Of a DNA stretch of 64,000 bases, positions 50,042-59,765 are shown one piece after another; the stretch's first letter is position 1; each line of letters starts with the position of its first letter. The stretch is taken from positions 103,205-167,204 of the forward strand of contig CAKTSA010000001.1 of assembly GCA_934597585.1 (NCBI GenBank). The letters are read 5' to 3'. The notes under the pieces are model-generated. The model made no database searches and had not been told where the DNA came from. It saw nothing but the letters and a program-made list of their open reading frames with translations. Both the position numbers and the translations under genes were made by a program. The stretch is from an uncultured Oscillospiraceae bacterium (GTDB lineage Bacteria > Bacillota > Clostridia > Oscillospirales > Oscillospiraceae).

Positions 50042-52324
50042 ATGCCGCAGAACTATTCCAATGACCGTCAGAACCGGCAGAAGCCCATGCGGAAGGATGA
50101 GTCCATCCGCCGGGCCAACCGGGTCATCCAGAGCCGCACCTTTCTGCTGATGCTGATCATGGGCATCGGCATGTTTGTGGTGCTGTTCTTCAAGCTGTAT
50201 TCCCTGCAGATCACCCGGCATGAGGAGCTGCAGGCCAAGGCCGTCAGCCAGCAGACCCGCAGCAGCGTGGTCACCGCCAACCGGGGCACCATCTATGACG
50301 CCTCCGGCAATATCCTGGCCATCTCCTCCACGGCGGAGACCATCTTTCTGTCTCCCAAGGAGATCAATGACGCGCTGAATGACGAGAAGAACCCCGTGAC
50401 CTGGACCAAGGAGACGCTGGCCAGCACACTGGCCAATATCCTGGACATCAGCGAGGAGGGCATTTTGAAAAAAATGGCCCGCAGCAACTCTATGTACGAG
50501 GTGCTGAAATACCGGGTGGATGAGGACATCGCCGACCAGGTGCGGAAATACATCAACGACAACAAGGTGAAGGGCGTGTTCCTGACCACCGACGCCAAGC
50601 GGTACTATCCCTATGGCGACCTGGCCGCCCAGGTGATCGGCTTCGTGGGTGTGGACTACACGGGGCTGTTCGGACTGGAGGCGGAGTATGACAAGGAGCT
50701 GCAGGGCCAGTCGGGCTTGGTGGTGACCGCCAAGGCCAACCAGCAGAACGACCTTTTATACGAGTACTCCCAGTACTTTGATCCGGAGAACGGCGACGAG
50801 CTGCAGGTGACGCTGGAGGCCACGGTGCAGTACTATCTGGAAAAGGGCATGAAGGACATGTGCGACGCCTTCTCCCCCGCCAACGGCGCCACGGGCATCG
50901 TGATGGACGTGCGCAACGGCGGCATCCTGGCCTCGGCCTCCTTCCCCAACTACGATCTGAACGACTTCTCCACGGTGAGCGACAAGACGCTGCAGGAGCG
51001 GATGGAGCGGGGGGAGATCGAGCTGGCGGACGCCCAGCAGCTGCAGTGGCGCAACAAGGCGCTGAACGACACTTACGAGCCCGGCTCCACCTTCAAGATC
51101 CTGACGCTGTCGGCGGCGCTGGAGGAGGGGCTGATCGATAGGAATACCACCGTCAACTGCAGTGGATCGGTGAACATCTCGGGCCAGACCATCCACTGCT
51201 CCAGCAAGGTGGGCCACGGGCTGCAGAATCTGGAGCAGTCGGTGGGCAACTCCTGCAACCCGGCGTTTATCTCCTACGGCTTGAAGCTGGGGACGGAGAA
51301 ATTCTATCAGTACATGCGCTCCTTCGGCATCATGAGCCCCACGGGCGTGGATCTGGGGGGCGAGGCCACCGGCGTGTTTGCCGCCGACGCCAACTTCACC
51401 CAGCTGGACCTGGCCTGCTATGCCTTCGGCCAGAACTTTACGGTGACGCCCCTGGCGCTGATCGCGGCACAAGCCGCCTGCGTCAACGGCGGGTATCTGT
51501 ATACCCCCCACTTTGCCCAGCAGATCACCGACAGCGAGGGCAACGTGATCTGGCAGCATGACGACACCCCGGTGCGGCAGGTCATCAGTGAGGAGACCTC
51601 CGCCACGGTGCGGGAGTGTCTGGAATACGTGGTGGCCAGCGGCACCGGCAAGAACGGCCAGGTGGCGGGCTATCGCATCGGCGGCAAGACCGGTACGGCC
51701 GATAAGGGCCAGTCCGGCGACGTGGTGGTGTCGTTCCTGTGCTTTGCGCCGGCGGACGATCCCCAGATCATGATGCTGATCACCATGGATACCCCCAGCC
51801 GGTCCACCGGCACCTACGTGTCCGGCGGCAACATGGTGGCGCCCTATTCCAGCGCCATTATGGCGGAGATCCTGCCGTATCTGGGCATCGAGCCCAGCTA
51901 CAGCGCCGAGGAGCTGATGGGCTCGGACACCACGGTGCCCAATGTCATCGGCATGACGGTGGAGGAGGCCAAGGAGCGGCTGAAGGAGCGGGGCTTCACC
52001 TGCAAGGTGGAGGGCGACGGCGAGAGCATCACCGACCAGACCCCCGTGGGCGGCGCCATCATCCCCGGAAAATCCACGGTGGTGCTGTATGCCGGGGCGG
52101 AGAAACCGGATAAGATGTGTACGGTACCCTCTCTGGTGGGGCGCAGCGCGGCGGAGGCCAACACGGCCGCCACCAACGCGGGACTGCTGATCCGCTTTAC
52201 CGGCACCACCAGCTCGGAGTCCAGCACGGTGCTGGTATTCAGCCAGGAGCTGGAGGCCGGCACGGAGGTGCCCGCCGGAACGGTGATCACCGTGCGGCTG
52301 GGCGACACCACGGTGCGGGACTGA
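50042..52324 (+). CDS. spoVD: Class B penicillin-binding protein with two PASTA domains (SpoVD/FtsI)
   Basis: 760 aa. One membrane helix (about 34-56), a dimerisation domain, then the transpeptidase: S349-TFK (SxxK), SVGNSCN (SxN) and K549-TG. Two PASTA domains close the protein (about 629-690 and 695-758, each starting with VPN- or VPSL-type VIGM/VGR). SpoVD and PBP2b-like enzymes crosslink septal or spore-cortex peptidoglycan. Position between ftsL and murE is the spoVD/ftsI place; whether it serves division, sporulation or both cannot be told. Confidence 0.9.
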   Translation: MPQNYSNDRQNRQKPMRKDESIRRANRVIQSRTFLLMLIMGIGMFVVLFFKLYSLQITRHEELQAKAVSQQTRSSVVTANRGTIYDASGNILAISSTAETIFLSPKEINDALNDEKNPVTWTKETLASTLANILDISEEGILKKMARSNSMYEVLKYRVDEDIADQVRKYINDNKVKGVFLTTDAKRYYPYGDLAAQVIGFVGVDYTGLFGLEAEYDKELQGQSGLVVTAKANQQNDLLYEYSQYFDPENGDELQVTLEATVQYYLEKGMKDMCDAFSPANGATGIVMDVRNGGILASASFPNYDLNDFSTVSDKTLQERMERGEIELADAQQLQWRNKALNDTYEPGSTFKILTLSAALEEGLIDRNTTVNCSGSVNISGQTIHCSSKVGHGLQNLEQSVGNSCNPAFISYGLKLGTEKFYQYMRSFGIMSPTGVDLGGEATGVFAADANFTQLDLACYAFGQNFTVTPLALIAAQAACVNGGYLYTPHFAQQITDSEGNVIWQHDDTPVRQVISEETSATVRECLEYVVASGTGKNGQVAGYRIGGKTGTADKGQSGDVVVSFLCFAPADDPQIMMLITMDTPSRSTGTYVSGGNMVAPYSSAIMAEILPYLGIEPSYSAEELMGSDTTVPNVIGMTVEEAKERLKERGFTCKVEGDGESITDQTPVGGAIIPGKSTVVLYAGAEKPDKMCTVPSLVGRSAAEANTAATNAGLLIRFTGTTSSESSTVLVFSQELEAGTEVPAGTVITVRLGDTTVRD

Positions 52325-52446
52325 AACACCGCAGTTTTTGCCATATAAACGGCATATTATCCCATTCCGTTTGCGTTTCCTGCCTGTTATACTGGCAAGT
52401 GGGCGGCTGTGACGCCCGCAACAACAACATCAAAGGAGACGATCCT

Positions 52447-53889
52447 ATGCAGCTGAAAGACGTTTTGAAAGGGCTGGACATTCTGTCCGCCACCGCCGAC
52501 ATGGTCCGGGAGATCGCCGGCGTCAGCTATGATTCCCGCACCACCCAGCCGGGCGACGTGTTCGTGGCCATCAGCGGTGAGGCGGTGGACGGCCACCGGT
52601 TCATCCCCATGGCGGCGGAAAAGGGCGCCGTGTGCGTGGTGTGCGAGCGGGCGCCGGAGGGGGATATCCCCTATGTCCAGGTAGCCAGCTCCCGCAGGGC
52701 CCTGGCGCTGATGGCGGGCAACTGGTTCGACCATCCTGACCGGGAGATGACCATGATCGGCGTCACCGGTACCAGCGGCAAGACCACCTCCACGTATCTC
52801 ATCAAGAGCATTCTGGAGCAGAAGGCCGGGGCCAAGGTGGGTCTGGTGGGCACCATCCAGAACATGATCGGCCAGGAGGTGCTGCACACGGAGCGCACCA
52901 CGCCGGAGTCCTTTGAGCTGCAGAAGCTGTTCCGGCAGATGTCCGACGCGGGCTGCACCCACGTGGTGATGGAGGTATCCTCCCACGCGCTGGCCCTGGA
53001 TCGGGTGTACGGCATCCGTTTTGCCGTGGGCATCTTCACCAACCTGAGCCAGGATCATCTGGATTTCCACCACACCATGGAGGAGTACTGCGATGCCAAG
53101 GCCATCCTCTTTGACCGCTGCGACGTGGCCATCTATAACGCCGACGACCCGTGGCATGAGCGGATGCTGGCCCACTGCCCCTGCCGCACCTTCAGCTACA
53201 GCGCCAAGGGCGAGGCGGACCTGGCCGCCAAGAGCATCCAGCTCCACGCCGGCAGCGTGGACTACGACGCCCAGGCGGATACCGAGTGGGCCCACGTCCA
53301 CGTGGGCATACCGGCCATCTTTACCGTATATAATACGTTGGACGCCATCTCCGCCTGCTGGAATCTTGGCGTGTCCATTGAGGACTGCGCCGACGCGCTG
53401 GCGAAGAACCACGGCGTGAAGGGCCGCATGGAGATCATCCCCACCCCCGGCAGGAATTTCACCATTCTCAACGACTATGCCCACAAGCCCGACGCGCTGG
53501 AGAACGTGCTGGCGTCCGTGCGGGGCTTTGCCAAGGGCCGCACCGTGGTGGTGTTCGGCTGCGGCGGCGACCGGGACCGCACCAAGCGGCCCGTCATGGG
53601 TGAGATCGCGGCGCGGCTGGCGGATTTCACCATCGTCACCTCCGACAATCCCCGGACGGAGGAGCCCATGGCCATCATCGACGACATTCTGGCCGGTATG
53701 AAGGGCTGCACCGCCTACGCCGTGGAGCCGGATCGGGTGAAGGCCATCCACTACGCCATGGACCATGCCCAGCCGGGCGATGTGATCGTGCTGGCAGGCA
53801 AGGGCCACGAGGATTATCAGGAGATCAACCACCAGCACTTCCCCATGGATGAGCGGGTCATCGTGGCCCAGCACCTGAAGGAAATGTAA
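52447..53889 (+). CDS. murE: UDP-MurNAc-tripeptide synthetase MurE
   Basis: 480 aa from ATG 52447 with AAAGGAGA upstream (open to 52117). ATP site GTSGKT at 108-113, YDSRTTQPGDVF near the N-terminus, GVKGRMEII and NDYAHKPDALENVL. The amino-acid-specificity motif DNPRTEEP is the DNPR form associated with meso-diaminopimelate rather than lysine. It adds the third residue of the stem peptide. murF, its usual neighbour, does not follow. Confidence 0.95.
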   Translation: MQLKDVLKGLDILSATADMVREIAGVSYDSRTTQPGDVFVAISGEAVDGHRFIPMAAEKGAVCVVCERAPEGDIPYVQVASSRRALALMAGNWFDHPDREMTMIGVTGTSGKTTSTYLIKSILEQKAGAKVGLVGTIQNMIGQEVLHTERTTPESFELQKLFRQMSDAGCTHVVMEVSSHALALDRVYGIRFAVGIFTNLSQDHLDFHHTMEEYCDAKAILFDRCDVAIYNADDPWHERMLAHCPCRTFSYSAKGEADLAAKSIQLHAGSVDYDAQADTEWAHVHVGIPAIFTVYNTLDAISACWNLGVSIEDCADALAKNHGVKGRMEIIPTPGRNFTILNDYAHKPDALENVLASVRGFAKGRTVVVFGCGGDRDRTKRPVMGEIAARLADFTIVTSDNPRTEEPMAIIDDILAGMKGCTAYAVEPDRVKAIHYAMDHAQPGDVIVLAGKGHEDYQEINHQHFPMDERVIVAQHLKEM

Positions 53890-53938
53890 ACCAGAGAAAA
53901 CGCCCCTTCACGGGGCAAAAAGAAAGAGAGTCGTTCAC

Positions 53939-54964
53939 ATGGAAATTATTCTGGCTGCCATTGTCAGCTTTGTTGTCACCGCGGTGGTGGGCAAGTTTCT
54001 CATTCCCGCCCTGGTCCGCCTGAAGGCGGGGCAGAGCATCAAGGAGATCGGCCCCAACTGGCACATGTCCAAGCAGGGCACCCCCACCATGGGCGGACTG
54101 ATGTTCATCATCGGCATCGGCGTGGCCATCGTCATCTGCGGCTGGCGGGGGATGCTGGAGGGCAGCTTCCAGCACCTGTATGTGTACCTGTTCGCCCTGG
54201 TGTTCGGCGGCATCGGCTACATCGACGACTATCAGAAGGTGAAGCACCACCAGAACACGGGATTGACGGCGCCCCAGAAGTTCATTCTGCAGCTGGCGGC
54301 GGCGGTGGCGTTCCTGTGCCTGATGCGGTACGAGGGGATGCTGAGCCCCAACCTGTATGTGCCCTTTTTCAACACGTACATTGTGTTAAGCTGGGGGGTG
54401 TATCTGGTGTTTGCCGCCTTTGTCATCGTGGGCACCGTCAACGCCGTAAACATCACCGACGGGCTGGATGGCCTGTCCAGCAGCGTGACGCTGCCGGTGG
54501 CGGCCTTTTTCACCTGGGAGGGCTGCGGCTATATGCCCCAGTACCTGGTGCTGGCGGCCATCCCGGTGTATTACACCCAGCTGAGCATCTTCAGCGCGGC
54601 GCTGTTTGGCGGACTGGTGGGCTTTCTGCTGTATAACCACTACCCTGCCAAGGTGTTCATGGGCGACACGGGCTCCCTGTTCCTGGGGGGCGCGGTGGCG
54701 GCACTGGCCTTTGCCTATGACATGCCGCTGGTGCTGATCCTGGTGGGCATCGTCTACATCTGCGAGACGCTGTCGGACATCATCCAGGTGGGGTATTTCA
54801 AGCTGACCCACGGCAAGCGCATTTTCAAAATGGCGCCGCTGCACCACCACTTTGAGATGTGCGGCTGGAGCGAGAAAAAGATCGTGGCCGTTTTCACCAC
54901 AGTGAGCCTGCTGTTCTGCCTGCTGGCGATCGTGGCGGTGAATGGACGGTTTTTGGCCATGTAA
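53939..54964 (+). CDS. mraY: Phospho-MurNAc-pentapeptide translocase MraY
   Basis: 341 aa, ten membrane helices. Signatures: HMSKQGTPTMGGLMFI, IDDYQKVKHHQNTGLTAPQKF, NAVNITDGLDGL, VFMGDTGSLFLGGAV and FKMAPLHHHFE, all with the conserved acidic and His residues. It makes lipid I. It lies directly after murE (no murF) and is separated from ftsW by about 215 bp containing repeats. Confidence 0.96.
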   Translation: MEIILAAIVSFVVTAVVGKFLIPALVRLKAGQSIKEIGPNWHMSKQGTPTMGGLMFIIGIGVAIVICGWRGMLEGSFQHLYVYLFALVFGGIGYIDDYQKVKHHQNTGLTAPQKFILQLAAAVAFLCLMRYEGMLSPNLYVPFFNTYIVLSWGVYLVFAAFVIVGTVNAVNITDGLDGLSSSVTLPVAAFFTWEGCGYMPQYLVLAAIPVYYTQLSIFSAALFGGLVGFLLYNHYPAKVFMGDTGSLFLGGAVAALAFAYDMPLVLILVGIVYICETLSDIIQVGYFKLTHGKRIFKMAPLHHHFEMCGWSEKKIVAVFTTVSLLFCLLAIVAVNGRFLAM

Positions 54965-55041
54965 AAGATACTGGCGAAAAGTCTGACGACTTCATTGCCA
55001 ATGGGGATTGCGGCCGACGCACCGCGCTGTCGATAGTCCGT

Positions 55042-55129
55042 CGTAGGGGGCGGCGTCCTCGACGCCCCGTTCCCCTTACGATAACATTACCGGTAAACGG
55101 CGGGCCGTCGAGGACGCCGGCCCCTACGG
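55042..55129. repeat. Inverted pair of repeat B between mraY and ftsW
   Basis: CGTAGGGGGCGGCGTCCTCG (55042 on) and CGGGCCGTCGAGGACGCCGG (55101 on, continuing CCCCTACG) are near-perfect inverted copies of one 25-28 bp unit. The pair can fold into a long stem. Copies of the unit also occur near 29980 and 63775. Confidence 0.7.
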
Positions 55130-55178
55130 AGCAACCAACGTACCCTGGTCCCATATCACCAGAAAGGAGGAACGTCAT

Positions 55179-56387
55179 ATGGCACAGAGACCGCAGCAGC
55201 CGCCGGTGAAGCATGCGGAGAAAATGCGGCGGAAGGCCATTGAGCTGAAGCATCTGCAGGCCGCCAAGGGCGGACGGATCGACGTTCCTTTCCTGCTGCT
55301 GGTGCTGCTGCTGACAACCATCGGGCTGGTGATGCTGTTTTCCGCCAGCTTCCCCTCCGCCTACTATGAGACGGGCGACGCCGCCTATTACTTCAAGCGG
55401 CAGGCGGTCTTCGCCGTTATGGGGCTGGTGGGCATGGTGTTTGCCGCCAAGATCAACTATCAGCGCTGGCGGGGCGCGGCGCGGATGCTGCTGCTCTTCT
55501 CCATCTTCCTGCTGATGCTGGTCATCGTTCCCGGCATCGGTATCTATATCAACGGCTCCCGCCGGTGGCTGGGTATCGAGCGGGTCTTCACCTTCCAGCC
55601 GTCGGAGATCGCCAAGCTGGCGGTCATCGTGTATTTTGCCGACAGCATCTCGAAAAAGCGGGAGAAAATGCTGCTGTTCCGGGAGGGCGTCACCCCGTAT
55701 GCCGTGATTCTGGGCGTCATCGCCATTCTGATGATGCTGGAGCCCCATCTGTCCGGCACCATTTTGATCGTGGGCACCGGCGCCATCATGATGGCGGTGG
55801 GCGGCATGGACGGCCGGCTGGTGGGGCTGGGCGTAGGCAGCGTGGCCGCCTTGGCGGTGCTGTTCGTCAAGGCCGTGGAGGGCGGCATCATCTCCTATGG
55901 CGCCAGCCGCATCAACATGTGGCACGACCCGTGGCTGGACACCAGCGACGACGGCTATCAGATGGTGCAGAGCCTGATCGCCATCGGCTCCGGCGGACTG
56001 CTGGGGCTGGGCCTGGGCAAGGGACGGCAGAAGTTCATGTATCTGCCGGAGGAGCACAACGACTTTATCTTCGCCGTGGTGTGCGAGGAGCTGGGCCTGG
56101 TGGGGGCGTGCGTGATCATGCTGATCTTCGCCATGCTGCTGCTGCGGGGCTTCTGGATCGCCCTGCACGCCAGGGATCGGTTCGGCACGCTGCTGGTGGT
56201 GGGCATCATGACCCAACTGGGGCTGCAGGTGTTTCTGAACATCGCGGTGGTGTCCGGCCTGGTGCCGGCCACAGGCATTTCCCTGCCCTTCTTCAGCTAC
56301 GGCGGCACGGCGCTGCTGCTGCAGCTGGTGGAAATGGGCATCGTACTGAGCGTATCGCGGCAGATCCCGGCGCCGCGGAATGGATAA
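55179..56387 (+). CDS. ftsW: Lipid II polymerase of the SEDS family, FtsW/SpoVE type
   Basis: 402 aa, ten membrane helices after a basic N-terminus (KHAEKMRRKAIELK). SEDS signatures: LTTIGLVMLFSASFPSAYY, FTFQPSEIAKLAVIVYFAD, PHLSGTILIVGTGAIMM, GYQMVQSLIAIGSGGLLGLG and LPFFSYGGTALLLQL near the end. It polymerises glycan strands with a class B PBP, presumably the SpoVD-type protein encoded upstream. Good AAAGGAGG before ATG 55179. Confidence 0.9.
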   Translation: MAQRPQQPPVKHAEKMRRKAIELKHLQAAKGGRIDVPFLLLVLLLTTIGLVMLFSASFPSAYYETGDAAYYFKRQAVFAVMGLVGMVFAAKINYQRWRGAARMLLLFSIFLLMLVIVPGIGIYINGSRRWLGIERVFTFQPSEIAKLAVIVYFADSISKKREKMLLFREGVTPYAVILGVIAILMMLEPHLSGTILIVGTGAIMMAVGGMDGRLVGLGVGSVAALAVLFVKAVEGGIISYGASRINMWHDPWLDTSDDGYQMVQSLIAIGSGGLLGLGLGKGRQKFMYLPEEHNDFIFAVVCEELGLVGACVIMLIFAMLLLRGFWIALHARDRFGTLLVVGIMTQLGLQVFLNIAVVSGLVPATGISLPFFSYGGTALLLQLVEMGIVLSVSRQIPAPRNG

Positions 56388-56403
56388 AAGGAGCGTACTT
56401 ACC

Positions 56404-57516
56404 ATGAATGTGATCTTTACCTGCGGCGGCACGGCGGGGCATGTGAACCCGGCGCTGGCGCTGGCGGGCTATATGAGGGAAAAGGACCCGGACACCCGCA
56501 TCCTGTTTGTGGGGACACCCAACGGCATGGAGCGGGGGCTCATCGAAAAGGCGGGGTATGACTTCGCGGCGGTGGAGGTCAGCAACTTCCACCGGTCGCT
56601 GTCGGCCCAGGCGCTGCGGCACAATTTCAAGACGGCCAAGACGCTGGTCTCCTCTCGGCGGGAGGCGGACGCCATCATCCGGCGGTTTCAGCCGGATCTG
56701 GTGGTGGGCACCGGCGGGTACGCCAGCTATCCGGCGGTAAAGGCCGCCGCACGGCGGCACATCCCCACCGCCGTCCACGAGTCCAACATGATCCCCGGCC
56801 TGACCACCAAGCTGCTGGAGGGCTGCGTGGACCGGGTGATGGTGGGGTTTGAGGACTGCCGCCGCCACTATAAGCACCCCGACAAGGTGGTGGTCACCGG
56901 TACGCCGGTGCGGGGAGATTTCTTTGCCCTGACGAAGCAGCAGGCCCGGGAAAAGCTGGGCTTTTGCGACGACCAGCCCCTGGTGGTGTCCTTCTGGGGC
57001 AGCCTGGGGGCCTCCACCATGAATGAGCGGATGCTGGACTTCTTCCGGCGGGAACAGGCGGCGGGCTATCCCTTCCACCACATCCACGCCGCAGGAAAGA
57101 GCGACTGGCCCCGTGTGTCCGGCGAGCTGGCCCGTCTGGGACTGGAGAGCCCCATGCTGGACGTGCGGCAGTACATTTACGACATGGCGGTGGTGATGGC
57201 CGCCGCCGACCTGGTGATCAGCCGGGCGGGGGCCAGTACCCTCAGCGAACTGACGGCCCTGGGCATGCCCACGATCCTGGTGCCCTCCCCCTATGTGGTG
57301 GCCAACCACCAGGAGAAGAACGCCCGGATGCTGGAGAGCCACGGCGGCGCCGTGGTGCTGACGGAGGAGCAGGCCACCGGCGAGGCCCTGTATCAGGCCA
57401 CGCAGGACATTCTGCAAAACGGGGAAAAGCGCCGGGCCATGGCGAAAGCCATGGGCGAGCTGGGCATTCCCGACGCCACGGAGCGCATTTACGACACACT
57501 GATGGCCCTGCTGTAA
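56404..57516 (+). CDS. murG: Lipid II synthase MurG
   Basis: 370 aa from ATG 56404 (AAAGGAG upstream; open to 56380). N-terminal glycine-rich loop FTCGGTAGHVNPALALA, GTGGYASYPAVKAA and HESNMIPGLTTK. The UDP-GlcNAc site is ISRAGASTLSELTALGMP, then LVPSPYVVANHQEKNA. It adds GlcNAc to lipid I. It starts 17 bp after ftsW. Confidence 0.95.
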   Translation: MNVIFTCGGTAGHVNPALALAGYMREKDPDTRILFVGTPNGMERGLIEKAGYDFAAVEVSNFHRSLSAQALRHNFKTAKTLVSSRREADAIIRRFQPDLVVGTGGYASYPAVKAAARRHIPTAVHESNMIPGLTTKLLEGCVDRVMVGFEDCRRHYKHPDKVVVTGTPVRGDFFALTKQQAREKLGFCDDQPLVVSFWGSLGASTMNERMLDFFRREQAAGYPFHHIHAAGKSDWPRVSGELARLGLESPMLDVRQYIYDMAVVMAAADLVISRAGASTLSELTALGMPTILVPSPYVVANHQEKNARMLESHGGAVVLTEEQATGEALYQATQDILQNGEKRRAMAKAMGELGIPDATERIYDTLMALL

Positions 57517-57572
57517 CGGGGCAAGCTGCGCCTTGCATAGGATGGGTAAAACCATTGGAAAGGCGGAGCGAT

Positions 57573-58844
57573 ATGTCTTATCTGAGGATCCAGGGGGGCC
57601 GCCCCCTCAGCGGTCAGATCACCGTGCAGCGGGCCAAGAACAGCGTGCTGCCCATTCTGGCCGCCACGCTGCTGGCAGGCGGGGAGTGCCGCCTGGTGGA
57701 CTGCCCCCGGCTCAGCGATGTGGAGACGGCGGCGGACATTCTGCGGCATCTGGGCTGCACCGCCCGATGGGTGGGCGGCGACCTGCTGGTGGACACCGCC
57801 GGCGTCACGCGGGGGGATATCCCGGAGGCGCTGATGCGGCGGATGCGGTCCTCGGTGATCTTTCTGGGGGCCATTCTGAGCCGGTGCGGGACGGCAGAGC
57901 TGTCCTATCCCGGCGGGTGCGAGCTGGGCCCCCGCCCCATCGACCTGCACCTTACCGCCCTGCGGACCCTGGGGGCGGAGATCAGCGAGATCGGCGGCAG
58001 CCTGCTGTGCCGGGCAAAGCGTCTGCACGGCGGCGACATTCTGCTGACGCTGCCCAGCGTGGGGGCCACGGAGAACGCCATGCTGGCCGCCTGCGGGGCG
58101 GAGGGCGTCACGGTCATCTCCAACGCCGCCCGGGAGCCGGAGATCGTGGATCTGCAGGACTTTCTGCAGAAGCTGGGGGTGGACGTCCACGGGGCGGGCA
58201 CCTCCACCATCACCGTGCGGGGCGGCGGAGCGCGGCACGGCTGCGTCCACCGGTGCATCGGCGACCGGATCGCCGCGGCTACATACCTGTGCGCGGCGGC
58301 AGCCGCCGGCGGGCGTGTGACGGTGTCCGGTGTGGATTACCGGCATCTGGCCACGGTGACCACGGCGCTGGGGCAGGCGGGGTGCCGCCTGCAGTGCAGT
58401 GAGGACGCCATCACCCTGGAGAGCGATGGGCAACTGCGGTCCATTCCGCCGGTGCGCACATCCCCCTATCCCGGCTTTCCCACCGACGCCCAGGCGCCGC
58501 TGATGGCGGCGCTGCTGCGCGCGGAGGGCGCCACCATGCTGGTGGAGAACATGTTTGACAGCCGCTACCGCCACGTGCCGGAGCTGCAGCGGATGGGCGC
58601 GGATATCCGCCTGGAGGGGCGGGTGGCCGTGGTTTACGGCACGGAAGCGCTCCACGGTGCGGCGGTGCGGTGCACCGACCTGCGGGGCGGGGCGGCGCTG
58701 GCCATCGCGGCGGTACAGGCGCCGGAGGCCACATTCCTACACGACATTTATCACATTCAACGGGGCTATCAGGACCTGGCAGGCGATCTGCGGGCGCTGG
58801 GAGTGGACGCCATGGTGTGCGTCGACGGGGCCGGGAATGTGTAA
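57573..58844 (+). CDS. murA: UDP-GlcNAc 1-carboxyvinyltransferase MurA
   Basis: 423 aa from ATG 57573 (weak GGCGGAG upstream). EPSP-synthase fold: QRAKNSVLPILAATLLAGGE with the active-site Lys-Asn, and SYPGGCELGPRPIDLHL with the catalytic Cys at residue 116, the fosfomycin target. TDAQAPLMAALLRAEG is in the second half. It does the first committed step of cell-wall synthesis. A murA gene inside the dcw cluster, between murG and ftsQ, is found in part of the clostridia. Confidence 0.9.
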   Translation: MSYLRIQGGRPLSGQITVQRAKNSVLPILAATLLAGGECRLVDCPRLSDVETAADILRHLGCTARWVGGDLLVDTAGVTRGDIPEALMRRMRSSVIFLGAILSRCGTAELSYPGGCELGPRPIDLHLTALRTLGAEISEIGGSLLCRAKRLHGGDILLTLPSVGATENAMLAACGAEGVTVISNAAREPEIVDLQDFLQKLGVDVHGAGTSTITVRGGGARHGCVHRCIGDRIAAATYLCAAAAAGGRVTVSGVDYRHLATVTTALGQAGCRLQCSEDAITLESDGQLRSIPPVRTSPYPGFPTDAQAPLMAALLRAEGATMLVENMFDSRYRHVPELQRMGADIRLEGRVAVVYGTEALHGAAVRCTDLRGGAALAIAAVQAPEATFLHDIYHIQRGYQDLAGDLRALGVDAMVCVDGAGNV

Positions 58845-58871
58845 CAGATAGAGAAAGGTACAGGTTTTACT

Positions 58872-59627
58872 ATGGCGAGACGACGCAGCTATCAGCGCAA
58901 ACGGCGGCAGGGACGGTTTTCATTCCTGTATCGGATATTGGTCTTTGTGGCCATCTGCGGCGCCATCGCCGTGGCGCTGGCGCTGTTCTTCAAGGTGGAG
59001 ACCATCACCGTCACCGGCAACAGCCGCTACACCGCCAGGCAGATCATCGACGCCGGCGGTATGCAGGTGGGGGACAATATGTTCTTTCTGAACAAGTACA
59101 AAGCCTCGGAGAAGATCACCGCCTCCCTGCCCTATGTGGAGACGGTGCGCATCAGCCGGCAACTGCCGGACACCCTGGTGGTGACGGTGACGGAGTGTAC
59201 AGCACCTGCCGCCATCGCCCAGGAGGGCAAGCTGTGGCTGCTGTCGGGCGACGGCAAGATCGTGGACGAGAAAACCGGAGACGGAAAGCAGTACGCCGTG
59301 GTGAAGGGTCTGAGCCTGCTGGAGCCCCAGGTGGGGACGGACATCCAGGTGCCGGAGGAGGAGCAGGCCTCCGCCCGGCTGCTGCTGACGCTGCTGGGGC
59401 TGCTGCGGGAGAAGGACATGCTCTCCGACGTGCAGAGCATCGACCTGAGCGACACCGCCGAGGTGGTCATGCGGTATCTGGACCGGTTTGACGTGACCTT
59501 CCGCTGGGACGCGGACTTTGATTACAAGCTGGACTATCTGCTGGCGGTGGTGGAGCGGCTGGAGGTCAACGAAAAAGGCTCCATCGACATGACCCAGGAG
59601 GGAAAAGCCAGCTTTATCCCGGGATAA
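58872..59627 (+). CDS. ftsQ: Cell division protein FtsQ/DivIB
   Basis: 251 aa. A basic N-terminus (ARRRSYQRKRRQGR) precedes one membrane helix (about 20-40). The POTRA domain follows (VETITVTGNSRYTARQIIDA, written in parts: VETITVTGNSRY, ARQIIDAGGM), and then the FtsQ beta domain. Length and position before ftsZ fit DivIB. It bridges FtsL and the synthase at the septum. Separated from ftsZ by 138 bp containing a new promoter. Confidence 0.85.
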   Translation: MARRRSYQRKRRQGRFSFLYRILVFVAICGAIAVALALFFKVETITVTGNSRYTARQIIDAGGMQVGDNMFFLNKYKASEKITASLPYVETVRISRQLPDTLVVTVTECTAPAAIAQEGKLWLLSGDGKIVDEKTGDGKQYAVVKGLSLLEPQVGTDIQVPEEEQASARLLLTLLGLLREKDMLSDVQSIDLSDTAEVVMRYLDRFDVTFRWDADFDYKLDYLLAVVERLEVNEKGSIDMTQEGKASFIPG

Positions 59628-59669
59628 ATGCCGGAGCATGAACTTTTTTTGAAAAAAAGCCGATAGCTC

Positions 59670-59698
59670 TTGACCTGCGGGCCAATACGCAATATAAT
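59670..59698 (+). promoter_or_regulatory. Separate promoter of ftsZ
   Basis: TTGACC (59670-59675), a 17-bp spacer and a perfect TATAAT (59693-59698), 67 bp before ftsZ. Confidence 0.75.
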
Positions 59699-59765
59699 AC
59701 AATATATAGTATCTGATAATATACGATTTGTCGTTTTTATACCATTTCTGCCGGAGGGAACGAAC